Assembly (NCBI GenBank): GCA_963841205.1
Contig: CAWJCH010000002.1
Coordinates: 186,001 to 250,000, forward strand
Reading direction: 5' to 3'
DNA: 64,000 nt
From: CAWAWP01 sp963841205
GTDB lineage: Bacteria > Chloroflexota > Ktedonobacteria > Ktedonobacterales > JADMIN01
The notes under the pieces were generated by a model that was not told the origin of the DNA, made no database searches, and worked only from the letters and a program-made list of their open reading frames with translations. Positions 8,520-17,340 of this stretch are shown in pieces. The position numbers and the translations under genes were made by a program. The first letter of the stretch is position 1; the number at the start of each line of letters is the position of its first letter.

Positions 8520-9113
8520 GTGACGCCATCAGTTAGGGCGCTCAGCCTGCAAGGATTCGTGGAGGAGATCGAGGCGCTGCTCGATGCGGAGGCGAACGCG
8601 AGCGCCGTCGCCGAGGGCGTACGGGCGCGGCTGCCGCACCTGCTCGCCGACGCCGGCTTCCTCCTGCCGCAGTACCGGCAGCCAGACCCGGAATGCTACC
8701 GCACGCACGTCGTCACTGTCGCGCCGAGCCGACGCTTCTCCATCGTGGCGATGGTCTGGCTGCCGGGGCAGATGACGGCGATTCACGATCACGTGACGTG
8801 GTGCGTCGTCGGCGTGCTGCAGGGGCTGGAGCGCGAACAACGCTTCGAGCTGCGCCAGCGTGGCGGCAGCCGCTGGCTGCTCCCCCTCGGCGAAGACGAC
8901 GTCGCGCCGGGCGAGACCACCGCGCTGGTGCCACCCGGCGAGAATATCCACCGCGTGCGCAACGTCGGCACGACCACCGCGCTCTCCGTCCACGTGTACG
9001 GCGCGGACATCTCCGTGCTCGGCAGCAGCATCAACGAGTGCTTCGACGAGCTGCCGATCCACCCGAATGACGCCTCCGGTCGTCCCATCGCCTGGCGCAA
9101 GGTGCGCGGCTGA
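8520..9113 (+). CDS. Cysteine dioxygenase-like cupin
   Basis: This 197-residue protein is of the cysteine dioxygenase type, a mononuclear iron cupin that oxidises cysteine or a related thiol to the sulfinate. The three-histidine iron site is visible: AIHDHVTWCVVGVLQG (His89, His91) and IHRVRN (His144). The segment ALSVHVYGAD carries the tyrosine equivalent to the catalytic Tyr of cysteine dioxygenases. The start is a GTG with AGAGG upstream. It is a single gene downstream of the terminator at 8293-8330. A different thiol substrate such as 3-mercaptopropionate is possible. Confidence 0.82.
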   Translation: MTPSVRALSLQGFVEEIEALLDAEANASAVAEGVRARLPHLLADAGFLLPQYRQPDPECYRTHVVTVAPSRRFSIVAMVWLPGQMTAIHDHVTWCVVGVLQGLEREQRFELRQRGGSRWLLPLGEDDVAPGETTALVPPGENIHRVRNVGTTTALSVHVYGADISVLGSSINECFDELPIHPNDASGRPIAWRKVRG

Positions 9114-9205
9114 CGCTAGAATACGTCGGTTCGGGATAAGAGATAAGGCAGAATGCCCTCCTCATCAGGCTTCGCGCTGAGGGAGAGGGCGCGAAACACG
9201 CTCTG

Positions 9206-9223
9206 GGACCGCCGATGCGGTCC
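9206..9223. terminator. Hairpin between convergent genes
   Basis: GGACCGC, a CGAT tetraloop and GCGGTCC make a perfect 7-bp stem in the gap between the cupin (plus) and the anti-sigma gene (minus). It is plausible as a bidirectional terminator but has no clear T-run. Confidence 0.4.
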
Positions 9224-9343
9224 ACCGAAGGCATATTGCAATGCGCAGAGCGCGCGAACTTCGACGGATTCGGCCTCTGTGGCATGCCGTGTCCCGAACT
9301 CAAATTACAAGTAGCAGTGCAGTCGCCGCTGGGGTCGCTCCGC

Positions 9344-10855
9344 TTATGCGCCGGGATCGTATGGAGTCCAGCGACCGCCCTGGTAGTGGAGGAGCCCCGC
9401 GGCGACGCCACCCCCGACCGTCGCCCAGCCCTCCGTTGGCGAGACCATGACGATCTCGCCGATGGATCCTTGGTACGACGGTTGGGTTGCCACCCACCGT
9501 CCGTCCACAAACTGGAGCAGCACCGTCTCGCGGCCTGCCGCGTCGCCGCCCGCCCAGGCTTCGCCCGTCGGGAGCATCGCGATGGTGTTGATGTCCGTCG
9601 GATTCGTGGCGGCCGGGCCCGTGACCCGCGCCCACGTCTCGGCATGGAAGTGCGCCAGGAACATGCCATCTGGCCCGAAGTTGGTGAAGCCGCCAAGCCA
9701 GCCGTCGGTGTCCGACGTCATGCTGATAGAGAGCGGCTGCCCACCCTGCCCTGGCGTCAGGCCGGAGATGGTGTAGGTCGTCCACTGGCCGCCCTGATAG
9801 TGGAGGATGTCGCCGTCCCAGCACGTCGCCCAGAGGTCGTCGGTGGCGAGGAGGGTGGCGCCGCTGATCCCCCGCGGGCTGGCGATCTCGATCCACGCGC
9901 CGTTGTCATAGCGTAGCAGCATGCTCCCTGTGCTCCCGCTCATCCCTTTCGGAAGCGTGGCCAACACCAGCGCCTGGGATGGCGAGAGCGCCCAGACGCG
10001 CGCCCCGGCGAACTCGATATTCGGCGTCTGCACCTGGGTCCAGCTGCCGCCGGTGTAATGCAGCACGACGCCGGTGACCTGGTCGCCGCGCGCGCCCACG
10101 GCCCAGCCGTCATCGTGCGAGTCCATCGAGATGTCCGTAAGATAGGTGTCCCCGAAGCTATTGCCCGACGGCGTCCAGCGACCATCCGCATAGCGCAGCA
10201 GCACCGCGTCGCCGTTGGGTACGCGTGCGGCGGCCCAACCATCTCCGGCGGAGACCATCGAGATGCTGACCACCGACGCGCTCTCTGGCAAGGCAGGCAC
10301 CGTCTGCAGGGCGCCTTCCGTAGCCGGAGTGGCCATCGACGTGAACGTCGGCGTGGGCGAGCTGGTCGCGCCCGGGCTCGCGTTGGAGTGAAGGCGTGTG
10401 GCGAGCGTGCCGAAGACCAGCGCGCTCAACAGCACGACCGCCGCCGTGGCGAGCATCGCCAAATAGGGGCGCCGGCGTCTCACGCCGGCGGTGGAGGAGT
10501 GTTTGGCGTCTCGCGGCGCCGTAATCGCGCGCCTAGCGGTGAATCGTGAGTCGTCTGCCATGGACGGATCCTCTCTTTCATCGATCGCGAGTGCGTCGTG
10601 CTGAAACGCGAGCGCCCCGCGCAGGCGCACCAACCCCCTGGCGGCACCGCCGTCCATTGGCAGGCGCTGCACGCGCTCGCGGACCGCGTCGCCGAGCGCG
10701 TGCCAGGCGTCGCGCTCACGCCGGCAGCCTGCGCAAGACGCGAGGTGTCGCTCGACGGCCGGACGATCCGCCGTGGGGAGCGTCCCGGCCGTCAGCGCCA
10801 CGAGGGCGTCACGGCACTGGTGGCACGAGAGTTCAGCGTTCACGTCTGCGTTCAC
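9344..10855 (-). CDS. Anti-sigma factor with zinc finger and extracytoplasmic propeller-like domain
   Basis: This 503-residue membrane protein has three parts. The N-terminal zinc-finger anti-sigma domain contains CHQCRDAL and the motif HLASCAGC (His37, Cys41, Cys44). A single TM helix lies at about 131-154, after RRRRPYLAML. The extracytoplasmic part has Ser/Thr/Pro linkers and repeated Trp-containing blades such as DGWAAARVPNGDAVLLRY, DGWAVGARGD, WATCWDGDILHYQGG and GWATVGGG. The GTG start at 10855 shares GTGA with the stop of the upstream ECF sigma gene, so translation is coupled; GGAGGAG precedes it. By analogy with ECF systems it should hold the sigma factor at the membrane until the outer domain senses a signal. 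The ligand is unknown. Confidence 0.85.
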   Translation of the reverse strand: MNADVNAELSCHQCRDALVALTAGTLPTADRPAVERHLASCAGCRRERDAWHALGDAVRERVQRLPMDGGAARGLVRLRGALAFQHDALAIDEREDPSMADDSRFTARRAITAPRDAKHSSTAGVRRRRPYLAMLATAAVVLLSALVFGTLATRLHSNASPGATSSPTPTFTSMATPATEGALQTVPALPESASVVSISMVSAGDGWAAARVPNGDAVLLRYADGRWTPSGNSFGDTYLTDISMDSHDDGWAVGARGDQVTGVVLHYTGGSWTQVQTPNIEFAGARVWALSPSQALVLATLPKGMSGSTGSMLLRYDNGAWIEIASPRGISGATLLATDDLWATCWDGDILHYQGGQWTTYTISGLTPGQGGQPLSISMTSDTDGWLGGFTNFGPDGMFLAHFHAETWARVTGPAATNPTDINTIAMLPTGEAWAGGDAAGRETVLLQFVDGRWVATQPSYQGSIGEIVMVSPTEGWATVGGGVAAGLLHYQGGRWTPYDPGA

Positions 10856-11466
10856 GATGGAAGCTCCTCCGCCGCCGCGGCGCGCTCCAGCTCGCACTGG
10901 AGGGCGCGCCGCGCGTAGCTCATGCGGCTCTTCACGGTGCCGAGGGGCACGTCGAGGATCAGCGCGACCTCATCGAGCGTGAATCCCTGCTGGTAGACCA
11001 GTTCGAGCGCCTCGCGGTGCTTCGCGCCAAGGCGACCAAAGGCGGCGGCTAGCACGAGCCGGTCGAGCACCGCGGCCTCGTGCGAGGCCTGGGCCAGCTC
11101 GTCGCGCGTGTCGTCGCTTCGCCCATCGTCGCCGCCGAAGGGAGCACGCTCGGCCAGGTGCCCTTCGGGTCGCCGGGCGGCGGAGCGCTGGCGGTGGGCC
11201 AGATGGTGATGGGCGATGCGAAAGATCCACGTGTTGACCTTCGCCTCGCCGCGGAAGTCGCCCGCCGCGAGCCACACCGCGAGGAAGACCTCCTGGAGGG
11301 TGTCTTCCACCGCGCCGAGGTCGCCACCGAGCTGCTGCCAGAGATAGCGCCAGAGCTGGGGGCGGTAGAGCGCATAGAGTCGCTCCAGCGCGGTTGCGTC
11401 GCGCCGCGCGATCCGCGCGATCCGTGCGATCAGCGAGAGATCGTCCGCTCGGTCGTCTGAGCGCAT
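10852..11466 (-). CDS. ECF RNA polymerase sigma factor
   Basis: This is a 204-residue sigma-70 factor of the extracytoplasmic-function class. Region 2 includes LERLYALYRPQLWRYLWQQL, then VEDTLQEVFLAVW and AKVNTWIFRIAHHHLAHRQR. Region 4 contains GAKHREALELVYQQGFTLDEVALIL and VPLGTVKSRMSYARRAL. GAAGGAAG stands just before the ATG at 11466. It is the first gene of a two-gene operon with the membrane anti-sigma factor, overlapping by 4 bases. An IS1182-type relic begins about 110 bases upstream and may have displaced its original promoter region. Confidence 0.94.
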   Translation of the reverse strand: MRSDDRADDLSLIARIARIARRDATALERLYALYRPQLWRYLWQQLGGDLGAVEDTLQEVFLAVWLAAGDFRGEAKVNTWIFRIAHHHLAHRQRSAARRPEGHLAERAPFGGDDGRSDDTRDELAQASHEAAVLDRLVLAAAFGRLGAKHREALELVYQQGFTLDEVALILDVPLGTVKSRMSYARRALQCELERAAAAEELPS

Positions 11467-11573
11467 CGTTCTTCCTTCACCAGCCCCTCACCACACCGTG
11501 CAACACATGTAGTGCCCACAAACAGGGGAATGGTTCACTATCCCGCCGGCGAACGCAGAGACAGTCCCCTTAT

Positions 11574-13400
11574 CGTGAGTCCGATACTGTTGGCGAACTC
11601 GAGACTAGGCAGCGAGGGCGGCGAAACGCGAGGGGCGCGTTGTGGCGAGTGGGATCCCCTCAAGCCAGCGCACGAGTCGCAGGATAGTGGTCGCCAGGGC
11701 CGAGAAGAGCGTGCTGGAGATGCGTCTTGCGCTGCCCGATGTACCGTGCGCGGCGCAGGCCGGTGTTGCGGGTGGTGTGCGCGAAGGCCCCTTCAATCCT
11801 ACGTCGCGCCTGCTACAGGTCATGGAATTCGGGCGTCTGCTGACGTGCGCGTGCCACTTGCAATAGCTCGTGCCGCTCCTGCGGAAAGCGGACCGTCATG
11901 CTCCGCCCGGTCGCCTGCGCTTGGGTGCACTGAGCCCGGAGCGGACAGGCGTGACAGGTTGGCTGTGCGAACCAGGCTTGGACGACCGCCTTGCCCGTGG
12001 CATCCTTGCCGCGATGCCAGGCGATGCTTTGCTCGCCCTGTGGACAGGTCACGACCTGGTGGTCCCAGTCGATGTGGAACCGAGAGACCTCGAAAGCGCC
12101 AGGGGTGTGTGCTTGCCAACGGGGATCCACGTGGACCGGCCCAATCAGGTCAATGGCATGCGTGTCGCGACTCGCGAGGATGCGTTTGGCGCTGCTGTAG
12201 TCGGCATCGACCAGGTGCTGCTGCGGCAGGAGGTCCTTGTCCGCCAGCTCCGCGTCCGCCAGCTCCTTGTCCGCCAGCTCCGCGTGGATGGCTTTCAGGG
12301 CGTGGTGATCCTGCTGGGTCGCGGGCGTGGTCTCGACCTGGGTCATGCGGTGCGGCAGGTCGTCCTCGCAACATTCGGTCAGATGCACCTTGTACCCAAG
12401 CCAGTCGAAATCGCGCTTGCGGCCGTAGCGCACCTCCTCGTCGTAGGGCGAGCGATACCACTCGCGCACCGGCACCAGGTCCCTGGGCGAGAGCCGCTGG
12501 GCGTGACCGTCGACCCGCCGATACTGCTAGGCCCAGGTCTGCTCGAGGATGCGGACGGCATGCAGGTCGTTAAGCCAGCCCCACTCTGCCTGGGTCGCGG
12601 CCTGCGCAAGACGCGCGAGCAACGTGTAGCCATCCTGACCAATGGTCGCGCTGAGCGTGTCGCGTTCGGTCGTGTCTTTTCGGTCGTGTCTTTGGGTAAG
12701 CGGTAGTCTTCGATGCGCTCGGCGTAGCGCTCAAACCACTCCGGTGGGACCTGCGGCTTGCGCCACTCAGGGGCCACCGTCGCCAGCACGTTCAGCGCAT
12801 GTCGAAGGGTTTCACCGACGAGTTCGAGTTGGTTCAGCGCCTTGACCGCTCCCAGCACGGGCGTTGAGTCGGTGCGCTGGCGGCCGCGGGCCCTGAGCCA
12901 ACCCCGTTCTTGACAGCGCTCTCACCAGCGCTCTCACAGGCGATCCAACAGGAGACGGTCAATGCCGCCTTGCACCAAGCGTGCCCGAAACGCGCACAGC
13001 ACCGCGTAATGAAAGCCTTCGTCGGTCAGTTCCAGACTCAGCGCGTACTTCCAGTCAATGCGGGCACGGACGGCTTGCGCGGCTCGCCGGTCACTCAGAT
13101 TTTCCATGTACTGCAGGACGCTGACGAGAACGAGTTGCCGGGGATGGAGAGCGGGTTGACCCCCGATGGCGTACACGTCGGTGAACAGCTCATCGTCAAA
13201 GAGCGTGCCCAACTCGTCACGTAGCCGGAGGGAGACGTTGCCTCCCGGAACGGCCGCGCGGGCGACACGGGCAGTTTCAAGGGGAACGGGGCGCAAGCCG
13301 TCTCGAGGTACGCTCATTCGTCATCCCTCCTCGTCGGTCAATCTCCTTCTTCCTCCCAGTATGCCTCGATTTCGAGTTCGCCAACAGTATCGAACTCACG
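11574..13400 (-). mobile_element. Dead IS1182-family insertion sequence
   Basis: The element is bounded by 28-base terminal inverted repeats at 11574-11601 and 13373-13400, which match at 27 of 28 positions (outer end CGTGAGT, inner end GCGAACTCG). The size, 1827 bp, and the transposase type fit IS1182. The immediate flanks (TTAT left, TTAG right) could be a degenerate 4-bp target duplication. The transposase inside is broken, so it can move only with help in trans. Confidence 0.85.
11605..13317 (-). pseudogene. IS1182 transposase, frameshifted and interrupted
   Basis: Transposase pieces lie in order in different frames. The DUF772-type N-terminal domain is 13317-12934 (VSVLQYMENLSDRRAAQAVRA). 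A helical part near 12858-12690 reads ALNQLELVGETLRHALNVLA. The DDE and Cys-rich portion is 12475-11813 (YSSAKRILASRD, CHACPLRAQC), and the C-terminal tail near 11710-11605 reads TILRLVRWLEG. In-frame stops (for example near 12528) and at least two frame changes separate them. A small in-frame repeat (ELADKELADAELADKDLL) sits in the middle. Confidence 0.85.
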
Positions 13401-13442
13401 TTAGAATGCCTTGACACCGGAGCGCGAAGGGATCGAATCGTC

Positions 13443-15056
13443 ATGCGAGCGCGACTGCTGCGGGTGAGGCGCTTCCTCACCACCCGCGAGGGGTTGATCA
13501 TCCCTGTGCTGCTCGGCGTGGCGACGATCATTCGCCTCCCCTTGATGGCATTCCACGGCTACTACGGCGACCTTGCCCAATACGTCAGCTGGGGCAACCT
13601 CGTCAACAAGGACCTCGGCAGCATCTACACCACGATATACTCGACGGCCAGCTCCAATGGCGCCCTCGGCGGGCGTGGCGGCTTCGGCGCCATCACCGGC
13701 TACATCAACTATCCACCGGGCACGCCGTACCTCTTCGGCGCGATGGTCTTCCTCTATAACCACCTGCTCCCCTCCAACCACACCGCGCTCGCCGCGCTGA
13801 TCGGCCAGGACGGCCCCGGCCCCTTCTTCGCCAAGCTTCCCCTACTGCTGGCCGACCTCGCCACCGTCTCGCTGCTCCACTGGCAGGCGCGCAGGCGCCA
13901 CTCGGAGCGGTTCGCGCTCGTCGTCGCCGCGTCGTGGGCGGTCTCTCCGGCGCTGCTCTACAATGGCGCGATCTGGGGCCAGACGGACGGCTTCGTCGCG
14001 TTGCCGATCCTTGTCGCGCTCTTCGCCCTCGTCTCCGAACGCTATACTCTCGCCGGCATCAGCCTGGCGCTGGCGGTGCTGATCAAGCCGCAGCCGGTGG
14101 TCTTCGTGCCGTTCGTGCTGCTCTACCTCTGGCGCTGGAGCAAGCGCGAGCAGCTCCTGCGGTTTAGCGTTGCGGGCGCGGCGACGCTCTCGATTCTGGC
14201 GCTGCCGATCCTCGTGCCGCACATGCAGTTCTTCGACATGCTGCACAACATGCAGAAGGAATCCTATGACGACGGGCTGCGCCTCACCTCGGACGCCTTC
14301 AACTTCTGGTGGCTGATCGGCGACAGCCAACAGACGCTCGGCAGCACCTTCCTCGGCGTGAAGGCCAGCCTGGCCGGCGATCTGCTCTTCGGCGCGGTGA
14401 CCATCGCCGTCGGCGCGCAGATCTGGCGCCGCCGCGAACCGGTCATCCTCTTCTTCGGCCTGGCGGTGCAGCTCTTCGGCTTCTTCCTCTTCATGGGCGG
14501 GCAGCATGAGCGCTATCTCTTTCTCTTCGTGCCGCTGGCCCTCGCCGCCCTGATCGTCGCGCCAAGTGGCAAGGCGCGCGCCCACCTCGCCACGCTCTAC
14601 GTACTCGGCACGGTGCTCTGCTTCCTCAATATGTTCGTTGGCGCCGGGGGTGGCATCGGCGCCGCCGATCCGCTACCCTTCGTCACCATCGCCCCGCTCG
14701 ACGACTACCTCCGCGCCAACTTCACCTCGCTCAGCAGCTTCCTCGCCTTCGTGACGCTAGCGACCTTCGGCTACGCCGTCTACGTCCTCTTCACGCTCCA
14801 CACGCTCCCCTCCGAGGCGGCATACCGCCGGTCGCGCGTCTATCCCGCCCACGCCAAAGACGTCCAGCCCGCGCCGCGCCCTGGTCGCCCGCCGTGTCGC
14901 CCCGCCCACGCCGCGCTAGCTCACCCTCCCGATCCATGCGAGCAACCGGCATCCCTGTGCAGTACGGCTCTCCAGCCGCTATACTTCGGGAAGCACGGGG
15001 CGAGCATCGCGCCCTATGGCATTGGCGCATCGCTTCACCGGGAGGAGAACCCCATC
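13443..15056 (+). CDS. Polytopic membrane glycosyltransferase (GT-C type), no stop before next gene
   Basis: This is a membrane protein with about ten hydrophobic segments and the GT-C layout: GYYGDLAQYVSWGNLV in the first outer loop, NYPPGTPYLFGA, then WAVSPALLYNGAIWGQTDGF, a lipid-linked-sugar glycosyltransferase pattern close to DUF2029/PMT-type mannosyltransferases. Conserved sequence stops near residue 460 (position about 14820). After that the frame reads a Pro/Ala-rich, non-conserved stretch and stays open straight into the oxidoreductase gene at 15057. A lost stop or a small indel near the 3' end is the simplest explanation. It starts 43 bases past the IS1182 end. Confidence 0.75.
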
Positions 15057-16283
15057 ATGTCGAACGCGGCTGGAGACGGCGTCCCAACGCTGGGCGTCGG
15101 AGTCCTCGGCTACGCCTTCATGGGGAAGGCACACACCAACGCCTTCAAGACGCTGGACTACATCTACACGCCGCCGCCGGCGCATCCACGGCTCGTCGCC
15201 ATCGGCGGGCGCGACGCCGCGCAGGTGAGCGCCGCCGCCGCGAGGTACGGCTACGAGAAGGGCGTCACCGACTGGCACGAGATCGTCGACGATCCGAACA
15301 TTCAAGTCTTCGACAACTGCGCGCCGAACATCCTGCACTTCGAGCCAACGATGGCCGCCATCAAGGCCGGCAAGCACGTCCTCTGCGAGAAGCCGCTCGG
15401 CATGACGGTGGACGAGTCGCGCCAGATGTGGCAGGCCGCCAAGGCCGCCGGCATCGTCCACATGTGCGGCTTCAACTACCGCTTCGTCCCCGCGATCCGC
15501 CTGATGCGCCAGATCATCCAGGATGGCCGCCTGGGCCGCATCTACCACTTCCGCGCGCGCTACCTGCAAGACTGGCTGGCCGATCCGAACTTCCGCATGA
15601 CCTGGCGGCTGGACGTGAATCAGGCGGGGACCGGCGCCATCGGCGACCTCGGCACGCACATCATCGATCTCGCGCGCTTCCTCGTCGGCGAGCCGACCAG
15701 CATCAACGCCCTCACCACCACGTTCATCAACGAGCGCGAGACGCCGCAGGGCGGCAAGGCGCCCGTTACCGTGGACGACGCCTTCGTCTCCACCGTCACC
15801 TTCGCCAACGGCGCACTCGGCACGCTGGAGGCGACGCGCTTTGCCCGCGGGCGCCGCAACCACAACGCCATCGAGATCAACGGCGAGAAGGGCTCCCTGG
15901 CCTTCAATATGGAGCGCCTCAACGAGCTGGAGGTCTTCCTACCCGAGGAGGAGTCGCCGAGCGACACGCGCGGCTTCCGCCACGTGCTCGTCACCGAGGA
16001 GCATCACCCCTACGTCGGCGTCTGGTGGCCGGCGGGGCACATCATCGGCTGGGGGGACACCTTCGTCCACGAGATCAACACCTTCCTCAGCGCCATCACC
16101 AAGGGCACGCCGCTCACCCCCGACGGCGCGGACTTCGAGGACGGCTATCGCGCCTCCGTCGTCGCCGAGGCGATCCAGGCGTCGGCGAAGAGCGGCCAGC
16201 GTCGTCGCCATCGAGTATTAGCGTCGTCTGAGACACCTCAAGGGGAGACGATGATCGTCATTGTCATCATCGCCCCCCTTTGA
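15057..16283 (+). CDS. Gfo/Idh/MocA family oxidoreductase, C-terminal frameshift
   Basis: This is an NAD(P)-dependent sugar or inositol oxidoreductase. The N-terminal Rossmann fold has GVLGYAFMGKAHTNAF, the conserved EKPLGM lies at residues 111-116, and the C-terminal domain includes TGAIGDLGTHIIDLARFLVGE. GGGAGGAG sits before the ATG at 15057, showing an independent start despite the open frame from the upstream gene. At position 16203 one extra base moves the reading frame. Without it the protein would end SGQRVAIEY at the TAG at 16219-16221, the usual length; as written it gains a 24-residue non-conserved tail. Confidence 0.88.
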   Translation: MSNAAGDGVPTLGVGVLGYAFMGKAHTNAFKTLDYIYTPPPAHPRLVAIGGRDAAQVSAAAARYGYEKGVTDWHEIVDDPNIQVFDNCAPNILHFEPTMAAIKAGKHVLCEKPLGMTVDESRQMWQAAKAAGIVHMCGFNYRFVPAIRLMRQIIQDGRLGRIYHFRARYLQDWLADPNFRMTWRLDVNQAGTGAIGDLGTHIIDLARFLVGEPTSINALTTTFINERETPQGGKAPVTVDDAFVSTVTFANGALGTLEATRFARGRRNHNAIEINGEKGSLAFNMERLNELEVFLPEEESPSDTRGFRHVLVTEEHHPYVGVWWPAGHIIGWGDTFVHEINTFLSAITKGTPLTPDGADFEDGYRASVVAEAIQASAKSGQRRRHRVLASSETPQGETMIVIVIIAPL

Positions 16284-16468
16284 GCGCGCGTTTTTCGTAG
16301 CGCGCGCCGAGCCAGCCCCATCGTTTGGGCGGTTGATAGTGAACCCCGCGATGAGCGAGGCATGAAACCTGCCGGATGGGCAACGACATGGCGTGGCGCG
16401 TCATCCGATCGCGCCCGCATGCGACTCATGACGAACCATTTCACCCGCGTAGCGAAGGAGACGCACCG

Positions 16469-16843
16469 ATGGCCGTATGGACGAATGATGAGCTCACCAA
16501 GATTGGGACAGCAGACGAGCTGCAGCTCGCATCCACGCGTAGCGACGCGACGCTGCGGAAGCCAGTGACGATCTGGGACGTCCGCCTCGGCGACGATCTC
16601 TACGTCCGAGCGGTGAACGGACGCACCGCCTCCTGGTTCCGCGGCGCCCAGGATCGCCACGAAGCACGAATTCACGCTGGCGGCGTCGAGAAAGACGTAC
16701 TCCTCGTCGAGACAGACGACATCAATGACGAGATAGACGCCGCCTATCGCGCGAAGTATCGACGCTATACCAAAAACATCGTCGACAGCGTCGTTACTCC
16801 GCAGGCGCGAGCCGCGACGCTAAAGCTCGTACCACGCTCCTGA
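16469..16843 (+). CDS. DUF2255 family protein
   Basis: This 124-residue protein reads WTNDELTKIGTADELQLAS, TIWDVRLGDDLYVRAVNGR, WFRGAQDRHEARIHAGGV and AYRAKYRRYTKNIVDSVV, the DUF2255 pattern. Members look like small relatives of nitroreductase/F420-binding split-barrel proteins, but no reaction is established. AAGGAG lies 8 bases before the ATG at 16469, which fixes this start over an in-frame upstream ATG. It is a single gene. Confidence 0.82.
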   Translation: MAVWTNDELTKIGTADELQLASTRSDATLRKPVTIWDVRLGDDLYVRAVNGRTASWFRGAQDRHEARIHAGGVEKDVLLVETDDINDEIDAAYRAKYRRYTKNIVDSVVTPQARAATLKLVPRS

Positions 16844-16952
16844 CAGGATCAACAGGGCAGAGACGCGCGCTTGGAAGCACTGACCCGGACGCCTCAGCGT
16901 TCGGGTTCGGCTGCATGGGTATGCGATGTAAGGGGCATGGTACCCCGTAGAG

Positions 16953-17340
16953 ATGAAGCGACTGATTGGCCGCTAACCGGCGATGTACTTGTGTCGCGCG
17001 CATCTGCGAGAGGAGCGCAGCACGGGCATGGTCGGTGTGATCGCACGCCCTCCCACTTGCGGACCTGTTGGCCCGCAGGTCCCTGCGCGTAGAGGGCAAG
17101 TAGCGCACATGGCGGTGCGATTCGACCTGACGGCGCGCGGCGTCCTCCCGTGGCCGAGGGGTCGTTCCCAATCCGAAAAGCGATTGATTGGCCGCTAACC
17201 GGCGATGTACTTGTGTGGCGCATTCGCGAGAGTGGCGCAGCGCGGGCATGGTGGGTGTGATCGCCCGCCCTCCCACTTGCTGACCTGTTGGCCGTTCGAT
17301 AGGTCCCTGCGTCGTGAAGGACAAGGAGCGGAGCATGAAA
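16953..17340 (+). repeat. Partial tandem duplication of a promoter and 5' gene end
   Basis: Two imperfect copies lie about 222-226 bases apart. Copy 1 starts near 16956 and copy 2 near 17178, both with GATTGGCCGCTAACCGGCG then ATGTACTTGTGT. Later both carry GTGTGATCGC(A/C)CGCCCTCCC and an inverted repeat around GACCTGTTGG (GGACCTG...CAGGTCC in copy 1). Copy 1 ends in a decayed start of the quinone oxidoreductase gene (ATG at 17109, then GTGCGATTCGACC), and copy 2 runs into the intact gene at 17335. Confidence 0.8.

Noticed and set aside
8308..8523. 71-codon frame between the terminator and the cupin gene
   Set aside because: It starts inside the terminator hairpin, has no ribosome-binding site and no recognisable sequence.
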